Assembly: GCA_963931925.1 (NCBI GenBank)
Contig: OZ007579.1
Coordinates: 35,914,466 to 35,978,465 of the forward strand
DNA length: 64,000 bases
DNA from: Onchidella celtica
Lineage: Eukaryota > Mollusca > Gastropoda > Systellommatophora > Onchidiidae
Direction: 5' to 3'
The notes below the pieces were generated by a model. It had not been told where the DNA came from. It saw only the letters and a list, made by a program, of their open reading frames with translations, and searched no databases. The position numbers and the translations under genes are program-made. This document shows, piece by piece, positions 1 to 10,990 of the stretch (position 1 is the stretch's first letter; each line of letters begins with the position of its first letter).

Positions 1-1045
1 ACATAAGGGGAGCAGTCGGAAGACGGATGAGAGTGTTTTTTCCAGTGATGACTGGTAGGTAGAACGTTGATTGATAATTATGATTGATGTATTATATTAT
101 ATTCGTCTATGACCATGATGTAAATAAGTATATGTGAGGAATGTGGAAGTCCTTGATATTGGATATAGCAATGTGCGCCATGAGCGATAGATGAAAGTTG
201 AGTTCATGGATTTGTAGCGCGAGTGAGTAGTGTGTACTCCGATGGAGGTGTGTTACCGTAAGATGTTTGGTGAGTGAAATGTGAACTATTGTGTGTACGC
301 TTCATGGGTTGTAAGGAGAGGTGGAGTGAATAGAAATGGTAGGGTATTATACCAATGTAATGTTATTCTTGTAGGTGTCGGGGACGGGCTAAAGAGCCGC
401 CTCGGTGAGCACAGGGGATAGGCCAGCATGGGGCCGGAGGCCACACATAGGCCAGAAGTGAGGCTGTCGGTGCAGGACAGTAGAGGCACATAAAGTCGTG
501 GCAGTCAGGCCACGGACAGGGACGTAGATATGAGCGTGAATGTGATAATGTGCTATTGCCATGTTGATGGGCTATTGAAATGATAATGTGCTATTGCCCT
601 GCTGAGGTGCTAGTGGAATGCCAAGGTGTTATGGCAATGGGACTGCGGGGCCAGTGAATTATTAATGTGCTAATAAGACCCTGAGGGGAGAGGCTGAGGC
701 CGAAGTGCCTTTAGGAAGTAACTACCGGGTTGTGGATCCGAGGAAGAGTGCATGTGAGAATAAGGCCGTTGTACGGCAGTTAATTTCAATAATATAATGT
801 ATGTAATTGCGCTATTATCTGTATAATTATGTTAATAAATGTGTGAGTCTGATGGGTTGTTCTGTTAAGTGTTAAACGTGTTCGTTCGTGATTGTTGTCC
901 TGTCATAACTTATTACATCTCCCAGTCTGGGATTTGTGACATTGTTGTTGTTTTAAATATAAAGTTGATTGGAGCCATGGGAATTTATGTTGAGAGCGTG
1001 GAATTCGTAAACAGGATATGGTTGGCGGTTGTGGGAATGTTACAA
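1..1045. other. unassigned stretch, no gene seen
   Basis: No exon, transposon terminus or RNA gene is recognisable here. An AATAAA hexamer at 834-839 in AT-rich sequence could be the poly(A) signal of an upstream transcript or retroelement, but nothing else supports a 3' end. The GC-richer patch around 380-480 has no convincing reading frame. Confidence 0.4.
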
Positions 1046-1056
1046 GATGTGGATTG

Positions 1057-1132
1057 GCCATTTATTTATTTATTTATCTATTTATTTATCTATTTATTAA
1101 TTAATTAATTTATATATTTATTTATTTATCAA
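1057..1132. repeat. (TTTA)n microsatellite
   Basis: Imperfect ATTT/ATCT tetranucleotide tract grading into ATTA and TATA steps. The short open frame running into it (LFIYLFIY pattern) is produced by the repeat. Confidence 0.85.
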
Positions 1133-1139
1133 ATCATTT

Positions 1140-2585
1140 GAAGTAGAAATTCTGTCTGAAGAACTCAATTAATCGCTGAAAGATGTTAAAAAGCTTGATA
1201 TACCATTTCAGGGGATAAGAATCAGAAGGGATCTAAGTGCCATCTGACTACTTTTGAGAAAAAAAGCAGAAAACATAAATTTCAGCGTAGACCAATCTAA
1301 TGTAATAAACATTAGCAATACTGACCTCAATCCTTCGTGTAAATCATTAGAATATTAAAGACGGCTGGTTTATATTGTTTTTGCTTTTTTTTCTTCTCAA
1401 AAGCAGTCTAATGGCACTTGGATCCCACTATCCCCAACCCATCCATTTATGTTTTCATCATGATGGAAAAAAAAAAGGTCCACCAATTTACTCAGTCTGG
1501 CAAGCTGTACGTGAATGTCGAACATCGGCCTATTGTTCCGTCGATTCGAGAGCCGTGTGCGATCTGTATACAAGCGTACACCGAATACACTTGACAACGC
1601 GTCCGGTAGTCATTCACAAACTTCCGGCCTTGAGTGAGTGAGCCGGAACAGCATTTCTGATTCCAGAGTGAAGTATCGAAACAATGAGCATATTCGTAGA
1701 ATTGGACCCGGAGACAAACAAACAAAACTTGACGAGGAATTAAACAGAGTTTAGATTGTAACAGAGAGTATAGATGTATAGAGAGATCTCACTTCCGCCA
1801 AATCGCGAAACTAGGTCGCTGCTGCAAACAAGAAATTGAAGAACCGCCTTCACCAAAGATAGTGTGCATATCTGTTTACTGTGGTTTGTTCATAGTTTTG
1901 GGCTGACTGAAACTATTTAGAGCTGTTTGTAAGTTCTTCCGCCCCGTGGAAATCCACACATGGGCATTGTTTACCGCAACGACCTACTTTCCGCTCCATG
2001 CTAACAATGGTTTCGCGGCGTCTCCCGTGTCTCGCAGTGCAAATCGACCAATAGTGAAACCTCTCTATACATACATACTCTCTGATTGTAAGCCGAGTCG
2101 TGCAACAGCCGATTTTGATTGGCCGGCTAGTTGGATGGTGACGTCACAATATGGAGTTTCAGTGAAACGTCAAGCACCAGTCGACCAGTCGGATCTCATG
2201 AAACTCAAGTCATCCGATCAAAAATCGGCCAGTGTGCGCCTTGGCTTATCGTTAGAGGAACTGCACTTTTTTTTTTTTTTTTTTAATAGTGCAAGTGCAT
2301 GTTATCCCACTTTTAAACTTGGCTGAAAAGAGAGAGAGAGAGAGAGAGAGTTTGTGTGGGTGTTGTGTTGGGAGAGGGCGGTGCAGTATCATTTTACGTT
2401 TACACCTGCCTCTTGCCTGTTTTTGTTGAAAAAGAAATATGTGTTAATCATAGAAGTAACCAGGGTTGATGGTGTCCTTGGGGCAAAAGAAAAAAAAATT
2501 ATGGTGGCCTTGAAATCTGTTGGTGGATGTCTTATTCAAGAATATGCAGCCGAAATTGATTTGGTGGCTTGGGCATGTGCCCTGC
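1140..2585. other. unassigned stretch with poly-T and GA tracts
   Basis: No gene is seen. A T run lies near 2266-2284 and a GA microsatellite near 2328-2350. Short open frames on both strands lack codon bias, splice signals or familiar motifs. Confidence 0.4.
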
Positions 2586-2589
2586 CTGC

Positions 2590-2995
2590 CCCACCTTAGT
2601 TCCGCCACCGATTTTGGTTTATTTATACATTTCGGTATTTGTTTCACTGTGTAGCGGATCTTTGAGTGAAAACAGTCATTGCATTGTCACTGCGCTGACA
2701 ATAACAGTTCATTGTATCAGCATCTTTAGCTTGATACCGGACATAAGTGTCATTATTATAAAGCTCTATCTTTTGTAGCAATAGGAATGCAGGCCCCACC
2801 TCAGTTAAGCGACTGGTGATTATTTATATATGTGGGTATTTACTTCTATTGTGTGGCGGATCTGAGACAGAAACAGCCACTGTGCTGTCATGGCAATGAC
2901 AATAATAGTTCATTGTATCAACATTTTTAACTTGATACCGGACATGACTGTCAAGACACAGCCCTACCTTCGTTACTTGTAGGATTGCAAGTCAT
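2590..2995. repeat. tandem duplication, period about 201 bp
   Basis: Two diverged head-to-tail copies share the landmarks 'ACAATAAYAGTTCATTGTAT' and 'TTGATACCGGACAT'. The latter begins at 2731 and again at 2932, giving the 201-bp period. The short open frames inside are not conserved between the copies. Confidence 0.75.
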
Positions 2996-3329
2996 GACTG
3001 TCTTGTTGAAGCTATGAATGATGTTCTTGTAATGGACATAAGAGCATTCGGTCGGACCCTGAGGCGAATGGGAGTAGGTTGAGGACTCTGACAGGCTGTG
3101 AATGCGTGCATTATGGAAGAAATGACGTATTGACACTAAAACACTGTTCTCTGGCCAACTCTCTGTGTTAAAAGTCGTGAATTGCTCAGGTTTTGAATGA
3201 TCTTTATTGTCTTCCACATAAGCGTATCTGCTTGGCCTTGACATGAGAGGGGTAAATGAAGGACATTGGGGCATTATTGAACGCCTGCATCGTATGAAAA
3301 ACAAACTCAAAAATTACATATCGCAAACT

Positions 3330-3430
3330 CAAACGTCGAATGGTCGGTGGGCTCTTCTGGTAGGGGTTCCTTGTATTCTATCGTTGTGTTATAATTATTC
3401 TGTTTATCGTCTCGTTTTTTTTCTTTTCTG
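3330..3430 (+). repeat. interspersed repeat fragment, probable retroposon tail
   Basis: The block 'GGTCGGTGGGCTCTTCTGG' followed by TAGGGGTTCC recurs in diverged form at 36205-36300 and 61230-61300. In the 36.2 kb copy it leads to the CCCAAACTCA-type tail also seen near 11700, so all are likely 3' ends of one retroposon group. That assignment is inference. Confidence 0.5.
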
Positions 3431-3529
3431 AGCACAATGTTGTCTTGTCAACATACTTTCTCCACATTCAAACTCAACAGACATACATGTAGCTCTCTGG
3501 CCAGCAAGGTACACTAACAGTCATGATTT

Positions 3530-5215
3530 GCTGTAATGGTTTGACAGATGTTATTGCATTCCGCATGATTAAGTGCCTCACCCGGACGCACAAAAGGATG
3601 GAATTAATAGAGAACACTGAGCGCGCATAAATTACATTGTGTAAGCATCAGTTACATATCACAGCGGATACTATTCTTTGGTCAGTCCGTGGCAGACTTG
3701 CTGAACTTTTGAATGATATTACTGTACTGCTCATAAGTGCATCAGCCGGACGCAGAAACGATTGGGGTTAATGGAGAACATTGAGAGCGCATAAATTAGT
3801 GCATACATTGTTAGAGAAACAATTGCATAATATCACATCGGACGCTATTCTTTGGCCAGTCCGTGGTTATCACAGCCATGACTTGCTAAACTCCTGAATG
3901 ATGTTACTGTATTGCTCGTAAGTGCACCAGCCGGACGCAGAAACGATTGGGGTTAATGGAGAACATTGAGAGCGCATAAATTAGTGCATACATTGTATGA
4001 GAAACAATTGCGTAATATCACAGCGGGCACTATTCTTTGGCCAGTCCGTGGTAGTAATAGACATGACTTGCTAAACTTTTGAATGATGTTACTGTATTGC
4101 GCATAAGTGCACCAGCCGGACGCAGAAACGATTGGGGTTAATGGAGAACATTGAGAGCGCATAAATTAGTGCATACATTGTTAGAGAAACTTGCATAATA
4201 TCACATCGGACGCTATACTTTGGCCAGTCCGCGGTTATCACAGCCATGACTTGCTAAACTTCTGAATGATGTTACTGTATTGCTCATAAGTGCACCAGCC
4301 GGACGCAGAAACGATTGGGGTTAATGGAGAACATTGAGAGCGCATAAATTAGTGCATACATTGTTTGAGAAACAATTGCATAATATCACCTCGGACGCTA
4401 TTCTTTGGCCAGTCCGTGGTAATCACAGACATGACTTGCTAAACCTCTGAATGATGTTACTGTATTGCTCGCAAGTCCATCAGCCGGACGCAGAAACGAA
4501 TGAGGTTAATGGACAACATTGAGTGCTCATAAATTAGTGCTTACATTGTATGAGAAACAATTGCGTAATATCACAGCGGGCACTATTCTTTGGCCAGTCC
4601 GTGGTAGTAATAGACATGACTTGATAAACTTTTGAATGCTGTTACTGTATTGCTCATAAGACCATCAACCGGACGCAGAAACGAATGGGGTTAGTGGAGA
4701 ACACTGAGATCGCGAAAACTAGTGCATGCATTGTGTAAGAATCAGTTACATATCACAGCAGATATCATTCTTTGGCCAATCCATGGTAACAGCAGACTTG
4801 CTGAACTTTTGAATGATGTGACTATTCCTCATAAGTCCACCAGCCGGACGCAGATACGAAGGGGGTTAACGGAGAACATTGAGAGCGCAAAAATTAGTGC
4901 CTATTGTATAAGAAACAATTGCATAATATTACAGCGGACACTATTCTTTGGCCAGTCCGTGGTAGTAATAGACATGACTTGCTAAACTTTTGAATGATAT
5001 TACTGTATTGCTCATGTCTATCAGCCGGACGCAGCTACGAAAGGGGTTAACGGAGAACACCGAGATAGCAAAAATTAGTGCCTACAATGTCTAAGAAACA
5101 CTTGCATAATATTACAGCGGAGACTATTCTTTGGCCACTCCGTGGTAGTAGTAGACATGGCTTGCTAAACTTTTTGAGTGATGTTACTATATGGCGCATT
5201 CATGCATGAGCCATA
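3530..5215. repeat. satellite array, unit about 185 bp, 9-10 copies
   Basis: The landmark 'CAGCCGGACGCAGAAACGA' (with variants) occurs at 3743, 3928, 4113, 4296, 4481, 4666, 4841 and 5022, giving spacings of 185, 185, 183, 185, 185, 175 and 181. Decayed copies flank at about 3580 and 5209. Each unit also carries a 'TCTTTGGCCAGTCCGTGG' block and a 'GAATGATGTTACTGTATTGC' block. A much more diverged relative may occupy 2990-3290. No reading frame is conserved between units. Nearly fixed spacing and stronger divergence at the edges are typical of a small tandem satellite. Confidence 0.92.
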
Positions 5216-5321
5216 CGCAAGGATGAGTGGACTGGGCGCTCAGTGTCTAATTCTTCCCAGTCCAGATAAAAAATGCCTGGTTTAAACTCTCAGATTTGCA
5301 AAACTGACGTTATATCGCGAC

Positions 5322-5556
5322 CCCAGTTTGTTTGTTCCAAGTCCACTTTTTGCACAACTGAGAAATTCGACGTTAAACGTTTGCGGCTTTAGTATTACAA
5401 CGAGGAATTAGAATAACTCAGAACTGTGAAACAGCTTGATAAGAGCCACCAGGCATTGTAAAAAAGTGCCAAAGTTTGCATTTGTTTACCTTTTGTACAT
5501 ACTAAAAGATCTGTTTTTCGGAAAATGAAGATAGAACAAGCAAAAACTAAGGTCGC
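5322..5556 (+). mobile_element. interspersed repeat family R1, copy 1
   Basis: About 235 bp, seen at six places in the window. The left end resembles 'TTGTTCCAACTCCACTTTTT' and the right end is a rough inverted version, 'GAAGATAGAACAAGCAAAAA', so it looks like a short non-autonomous DNA transposon with imperfect terminal inverted repeats. The middle holds 'GTGAAACAGCTTGATAAG' and 'ACTAAAAGATCT'. No coding potential. Confidence 0.7.
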
Positions 5557-5698
5557 GAAATAGTTCGGTAGTTGGAAAAATATACATATATGTGAGTGCA
5601 TGACAAAACCCACAATAATGTCGAAAGAGCTGATTTTGAGAAAAATCACTTTGAAGTGAAAATATGGGTCCTATACAAACTTCCAACTTGGCTGTTGC

Positions 5699-5799
5699 TT
5701 AGGGGACCGTGGCATGTTACAGAGTAAACTGTAGACGAGCAGTGAACACTACTCACTATGATCTCTATAGAGGCTAGTAATTAGACCACGGTCTCCTAA
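5699..5799. mobile_element. TTAGGGGACC family element
   Basis: Terminal inverted repeats TTAGGGGACCGTGG and the complement CCACGGTCTCCTAA, with the central motif CAGTGAACACTACTCACTAT. One of eight copies of about 100 bp in the window. Confidence 0.8.
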
Positions 5800-5831
5800 C
5801 CAGATCCAAAAACTTCCGACTTGACTGTTGT

Positions 5832-5933
5832 TTAGGGGACCGTGGCATTTTACAGGGTAAACTGTAGATGAGCAGTGAACACTACTCACTATGATCTCTA
5901 TAACGGCTTAGTAATCAGACTACGGTCTCCTAA
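5832..5933. mobile_element. TTAGGGGACC family element
   Basis: Same orientation and layout as the neighbour at 5699; the right terminus is 'GACTACGGTCTCCTAA'. Only 32 bp separate the pair. Confidence 0.8.
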
Positions 5934-6134
5934 CAGCAATCACTCCAATATTAATGGGTCAATTAGCTATTGCCACTTTTAGGATTAAATGCCGTTTTAT
6001 TAAAATCTGGTTTTAGGGAGGTCACTGACTTCAATTTATCAGAAATGCCTTGTCTTTTATTATGTGTACAGAACTCAAAATGTCATGTTGGCGACATATT
6101 GTGGGTTTTCTCATGCACACTCACATATTATTTA

Positions 6135-6490
6135 TTACGAAAAAGGTTTTGTTAACAAGTGGGGAAAGTGTTCTGAATAGAAAATGATGTGTCGCGAGAG
6201 ATATGTATCAGATGGAACACGAAGAAGTAAAGAAAGAACAAAATATCCCCAAAGAATGAATAACATTATCTGAGAGAATGGTCATGTTGCAATGACAGAA
6301 AATAGATGTAATAAAAGAATCTGGATAAATGACATGTCATCTGGGGGAACACACACAGAGATCAGAGCAGTGCTGTCCCCATGTATAATACATAATGATC
6401 AGCGGTTCTCTGTTTGTTAGTACGCGGGGCTATCATGAAGGTGTGTCAGGAAATGTGCGGGGTTATTGGAAAGACCTCCAGGGCATGAAA
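6135..6490. other. unassigned stretch
   Basis: No gene or element end is recognised between the composite element and the GA microsatellite. Confidence 0.35.
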
Positions 6491-6495
6491 GAAAA

Positions 6496-6497
<2 letters not shown>

Positions 6498-6535
<38 letters not shown>
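6498..6535. repeat. (GA)n microsatellite with G-rich border
   Basis: Pure GA dinucleotides followed directly by a G-rich run. The open frame through it (RERERE) is a repeat artefact. Confidence 0.9.
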
Positions 6536-6537
<2 letters not shown>

Positions 6538-6805
6538 CGGGGGTGGGGGCAGACATACAACCAGAAAGAGAATACTAAAGTACTGGTGCACTAGTCTGCA
6601 TTCTTATGTCATGAGCCACAGAAAATCTGTGCCATGTGTGACCAGATTGTCATCACCACTGTGGGTGCATGAGATGTGCACCTCATGCGCATTTAACTTA
6701 CATCGCTCGTGTAACACATGGTTAATTAATATTGCTGGGCACGCAAGCAGACTTGGGCTGCACACAGCAGCGTCAGAAGCTTTACATGCCGACGGTGGTC
6801 AGTGG

Positions 6806-6850
6806 TTTCCAAGCCTTGTAGGTCGTGGGGTGACCCCCCCCCCCCACACA
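6806..6850 (+). mobile_element. hAT-like terminus, solitary
   Basis: 'CAGTGGTTTCCAAGCCTTG' followed by a GTCGTGGGGTGACC block resembles the left end of many hAT transposons. It runs into a C12 homopolymer and a CA repeat. No matching right end was found nearby, so this is a fragment. Confidence 0.4.
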
Positions 6851-7024
6851 CACACACAGTTCGGTTTGTTTCTGGGCAAACGACATTGGGAATGAGTTCT
6901 AGAATATGGGAACCCCTGTCATTTATTATTGTGAATGCATGTACGTTATAAGACATTGGACCGGGTTCCGTGACCAAGCCGGTCTGGTTCAGTGTCTCTT
7001 ACATGTAAAACCTATCTATCTCTT

Positions 7025-7030
<6 letters not shown>

Positions 7031-7072
<42 letters not shown>

Positions 7073-7073
7073 T
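7031..7073. repeat. (GT)n microsatellite
   Basis: About 21 GT units with a TCTG end; no other function seen. Confidence 0.92.
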
Positions 7074-7244
7074 GTCCTCACCCATGTACAGCGAGGGCAC
7101 ATCATAATGCCTCTCGCCCCGTCCGCCAGTGTTATTGTGTAAATAGTTGAACACTATTTTCACGAGTGACAAAGACACGCATTTGAGTAACTAGTGGCCA
7201 ACAAGTTTGGGCTCTAACCTGCCTGCCGGCATCCCTGCGTCAGT

Positions 7245-7400
7245 GCAACGTACATTTGTTTTGGATTTCCGCAGGATTGGTAGACTTTACAAGAGACCGA
7301 CGTCGGTGCGATATCGTGACTAGCGGATTTGTGTTGGGACGATGTCACTCCTATGAATAAACGTGACCTCAATCTCACTCGTATGATTACCGTAAGATTG
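7245..7400. repeat. interspersed repeat family R2, copy
   Basis: Contains 'GATTTCCGCAGGATTGGTAG', an ACGTCGGTGCGATATCGTGAC block and 'GGACGATGTCACTCCTATGA'. Related blocks recur at 13895-14005, 28910-29090, 55765-55845, 62735-62930 and 63410-63590. Each copy carries TTGGTAGGATT and a GATGTCGTAACCAGC-like centre. Non-coding; class unknown. Confidence 0.55.
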
Positions 7401-7464
7401 CTGGCTGGAGAGTAATAATTTTTAGTCCTTCAAATAAAACATTAATAGGCCCATTGCGCTTATC

Positions 7465-7825
7465 GGCCATCTTTGTTGTAAGGACTGACGCATTACCATG
7501 GTGATGGTGGCATTGATTTTGATTCGTTAGCTGATTGGCACTGCGAGCACTTCAGGCGTCGCGAACCCACCGGCGGCGAGCTGAAACTAGTTCACTACAC
7601 TAAACAGTGACAAGTGTGTACACGCACATGGGAGACGTTCGGTCAATTCTTTCACATCCTTTCCCTTGTTTACACGGATATAAGGGAATCTGACCAGCTT
7701 GGATCCACCCTTTCCACCCATGTCATAACAGTCAACTGCAATGCATCCAGCAGGCATTTTAATCGCTTAGACATATCTCGAAGTTAACACTCATCAGCTG
7801 ATCCACGCGCCATTTTGGGTGTCGG
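7465..7825 (-). mobile_element. THAP-coding interspersed repeat, copy 1
   Basis: This 360-bp block matches 20522-20895 along its length. On the minus strand, starting at the ATG at 7756, it reads MPAGCIAVDC, then GSKLV, FPYIRVNKGKDV and ELTERL before the similarity to a protein ends near 7640. That is the beginning of a THAP zinc finger: M-P-x-x-C, four to six residues, C, then an FP motif and an LT-E-R element. The second Cys-x2-His pair and the rest of the domain are absent, so it is a fragment. The same reading frame survives in the 20.5 kb copy despite DNA divergence, so it derives from a once-coding element, probably a THAP-type transposon such as a P-element relative. Transposon class is inference; the THAP call is by motif. 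Confidence 0.6.
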
Positions 7826-8064
7826 AAGAACATTACAAAAACACTCTAACGACATTCTCAATGGGCCTTGTTTGACTGCCAACAGCCCTGTGCTTAGTAC
7901 AAGTTGAGAAACCTCGGTCTAACTGGAATTCGACAAAACAATAATAAAAAAAATCTTTTGTTTACAAAAGCAACAGCGGGAGATTTCCTTGTTTTCCTTT
8001 CGCCTTTCTCGTAGTTCGTGTGAGGCAATAATTGTAATGTTTTCTAGAGATCCTGATACACCAG

Positions 8065-8108
8065 CGTGACCCCCCCCCTTTTTTTTTGTGTGTGTGTGTG
8101 TGTGTGCG
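8065..8108. repeat. poly-C, poly-T and (GT)n cluster
   Basis: C9, T10 and GT8 tracts follow one another directly. Confidence 0.85.
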
Positions 8109-8224
8109 TATGCATAAATTAGGCCACGCAACATGGAGGACATTGTAACATACAGCAGATAATTATGTTCTCCTCGGTACCCGCCGGTTTTCTTCCTTGG
8201 CAGAGGAACACACGCCGGACGTCT

Positions 8225-8660
8225 GGGGTGTCTTCCCTTTTCCTTTGCGTTTTATTGTATCGTTTCTGTATTAGGGAAAGTTCAAATATAATCTCACGCC
8301 TCGGAGGAGGGGGGGGGGGTGTTTGGCTCCTATAAGAAAGGGGGGGGGGGTCTTGAACCAATGTGATACTACACTTTTTGTGAGGTGAGAATATAAAAAG
8401 GAATAAAAAATTAGACAACATAATAAACAAATAACATACAAAGAGAGATAACTTACGGTATTCTTATGATGAAAAACCCCTTTGTTGATGATAACTAATT
8501 TAAGGCAATTTTGACATTGACTTTGACATGAGTCTCATTTTTCCCTCATTTGTAAGAAACAGTACGTGTGCAATGTATAATTATTACATGTATTATTGTA
8601 ATATTACGGGATTTGGGGTGGGGGGGGGGGGAGGGGGGGGGGAAGAGAATCAAATGTAAG
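8225..8660. repeat. poly-G rich stretch with repeat fragments
   Basis: G runs of nine or more lie near 8310, 8340, 8622 and 8633. 'GCGTTTTATTGTATCGTTT' at about 8247 belongs to the family that forms the foldback at 60180-60362. No gene is seen. Confidence 0.5.
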
Positions 8661-8744
8661 AAAAGTGTAAGAAGGGGGCGGGGGTCAGAAAGTCCCCAAA
8701 AAAGGTGTAAGATTATATCTGAACGTCCCCTACATTGTACATGT

Positions 8745-8800
8745 ATTTCTTACTCGAGGCTTTGCTACATACAACTTTTTCTTCTTGCCAGCCACATTTT
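8745..8800 (+). repeat. fragment of the 60.2 kb foldback family
   Basis: 'CTCGAGGCTTTGCTACATAC' followed by AACTTTTTCTTCTTGCC matches one arm of the foldback at 60180-60362. A further relative sits near 27820-27905. Confidence 0.6.
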
Positions 8801-9029
8801 GTCTTTGCTTCAAAGCCTTTGCTGCGACTCCACAGTTTTTTCTGGGATTTATTTGACAATCTCAGGTCGTGTTGTGCAACAGTTGAAATGCCTCATGAAG
8901 TTTGCTGCGCATAAATAAAAGGCACATTTTCAGCAACGTTTATATTTATTGTGTCATGTGATTGACATTCACTGTACCATATCATTGTTGTCATTGTATC
9001 AGTGTAGGGGTAAATGATCTTACAATGTT

Positions 9030-9300
9030 GTTACAAGTACGTATGTTCCCCCAGGCAAGCTTTTTTGCGCTAGAGGTAGGTATTTTAAAGCCTTTTGTGA
9101 CCCCGGAGCGAGAGAGCTGCTCCAATAATACTCCGAACAACAGCCTTAATTAATTATTCTTTCAGATTTTCTTTTTGTTTTCCTCCTATGTTTTGATTGA
9201 AAGAGCAGGTTGCAGGGTTAGGGGTAGGTACGTATACGTATGCGCCTCTAGCGCAAAACTCTTGGGATGAGTTCGCACTAACGTATAACAACAGCCATGA
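9030..9300. repeat. interspersed repeat family R3, copy 1
   Basis: Contains 'AAGTACGTATGTTCCCCCAG', a GCGCTAGAGGTAGGTA block near 9068, and the inverted GGTACGTATACG / GCCTCTAGCGCAAAAC block near 9225-9260. The same modules occur inverted at 19455-19735. ACGTACG/GCGCTAGAGG modules near both ends suggest a foldback-type element. Confidence 0.55.
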
Positions 9301-9314
9301 TTAATTATTATAGG

Positions 9315-9430
9315 AAAAAATTACTGGCTGGAACATTTCATTATGGTGCAAATTGGCCACTTTTGTGCACAACGCTGCAGCTTGAATAACAGTTTCAAAA
9401 AGATCGAAACAAGACCAAGGGATTAGGGGA
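9315..9430. repeat. repeat shared with 24555-24665
   Basis: 'GGAACATTTCATTATGGTGC' and a following AACG(C/T)T(G/A)CAGC block are conserved in order with 24570-24650. Class unknown. Confidence 0.45.
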
Positions 9431-9439
9431 TGAGTAGGA

Positions 9440-10300
9440 AGCCAGTTTTTGTCCTTGGCCCTTGAAGTCGCGGGTTCCCTATTAATTTAGTGGCTTAAAA
9501 CCAAAAAAAAAAAAAAACCTGTTTATTAAGTTTATTAAGCTGCTGTGGAAAACTCCGGTGAAATTGAATTTTCCACGCAAAAGAAAACAGTGTAAATGTG
9601 AATAAATATGTAAATCAATTTTGTTTAAATAAATAAAAAGTAGGCTCTTCGCTTTCGTTACATGTGCCGTGGGTGTTCCTGGTTATATCTTTGTCTTCGC
9701 TGTCACTGTAGTTGAAAAAGAAAATGGGAATGTTAGATACGTCAGATTTGTTGTTAGTGGAATCAGACACTTCCATGCGAGGCTGGGCAACAATTTAGAA
9801 AGCAAGGCGTAATACAGTAACATTAATTTTAACCCAAATTTAATCCTGGCAGCAAGTTCAGGCAGTTTATGAAGGAGCAATTCCCAAATTTCTTGGCCGG
9901 TTCACAGGATGCAGTGCAAAGGTCTTCAAATTGCGCGGGGAATCTGACCATGTCACTTCTCGTCATTTGGGTTCAGTGGTAAGAAACTCCTCATGTGGAG
10001 CGAGACAGATGACGATCTTCAGAGGAAGACTGAGTGGATTCTTTCATTAGATGTTTCGGCCTTTATCTTCCTGACATCTGCTAGAACCCTGGCCATACCG
10101 AGTTCATGACTCTCGGTGTTCGTCACCCACCCTTTTTTAAAATTCCAAATGGGTTTGAACCCCTTACACTGTCGCAAATCGCACCAGAAACAGTGCGTAG
10201 GTGTCTGCCGGTTCTTGCTTGGCGTTTTGGCGAAATGTTCCTTCTTCACACCTTGTCAGCGGAGAACTGCCAAAATCAGTTCCCTTTATGTGAAAAGCCA
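9440..10300. other. unassigned stretch
   Basis: Overlapping short open frames occur on both strands around 10020-10320 but none shows a family motif or a paired splice signal. Ends with a G12 run at about 10304-10317. Confidence 0.35.
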
Positions 10301-10654
10301 GGGAGGGGGGGGGGGGGTTGAATGAATTTAAGCTAAATATTCAGCCTTACTGGACAGACCCAAGTGGGCAAAGGCTTTGGCAGGTCCATCGGCTGAAGGA
10401 AACGCTCTGTAAGTTCTGCGAGCACGCATAATCGAAGAATGAAACTGGCTGACAGGGAACTGGACAAGAAAAAAAAAAAAATATCCGGTTCGGTTGAGGT
10501 TTTTTTTTTTTTTTTTGGTTAAGAAATTGTTTGTCCCTCCCTGCCCTGTTTTAGTTCTGGGATTAGTTCAATTAAGAAACGTTCAATTCTCTCAAGTACT
10601 CCAACGAAGATCCAAAGATTAACATGAGAGAGAGAGAGAGAGACAGAGTTAATT

Positions 10655-10800
10655 AGTTCAGGTTTGGTGTAAGCGCCAGACTGGTGGCTTGTTGCCCATA
10701 ACCAGTGCCTGATGTTTTAGTGTGATGCATAATTTGTAGGCGGCGAGCCACCAGTCTGGCGCCTACATCTGGCCAGATCTATTCTGTTTCACCTCTAAAG
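10655..10800. mobile_element. inverted-repeat element family R4, copy 1
   Basis: Arms 'GCGCCAGACTGGTGGCTTG' and 'GAGCCACCAGTCTGGCGCC' flank a core with 'TAGTGTGATGCATAATTT'. Two more copies (43541-44008 and 60524-60740) extend the termini to AGGG(G)TGAAACAGACC and its complement. In this copy the left terminus has decayed, while the right still has CTGTTTCACCTCTAA. Confidence 0.75.
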
Positions 10801-10825
10801 TCTTGATCTGCCATGACCCGACCCA

Positions 10826-10990
10826 TGATAAGGAGTTAGAATAAATCGGAACTGTGAAACAGCTTTGACAAGTGCCGCAACGCATTTTAAAAAAGTGTCA
10901 AAGTGCACATCTGTTATATCTCTTCAACAAATTAAAAGATCTCCAGTTTTATCAGAAAATGGAGCTAAAACACCCATCCAAGGTCGCCAG
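10826..10990 (+). mobile_element. R1 family, copy 2 (left end missing)
   Basis: Begins at 'ATGATAAGGAGTTAGAATAA' and runs through GTGAAACAGCTTTGACAAGTGCC to 'AAAAGATCTCCAGTTTTATC'. The left TIR half is absent or too decayed to see. Confidence 0.65.

Larger units (their letters stand above)
5591..6124. mobile_element. composite inverted-repeat element, copy 1
   Basis: The ends are inverted repeats of about 33 bp: left 'TGTGAGTGCATGACAAAACC', right the complement of 'GTTTTCTCATGCACACTCAC'. Inside lie two head-to-tail copies of a 101-bp element (5699-5799 and 5832-5933). A second composite of the same plan, inverted relative to this one, is at 39362-39892, so the pairing predates dispersal or was copied as a unit. 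The right flank, rich in AT, also resembles the flank of the second copy. Confidence 0.75.
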
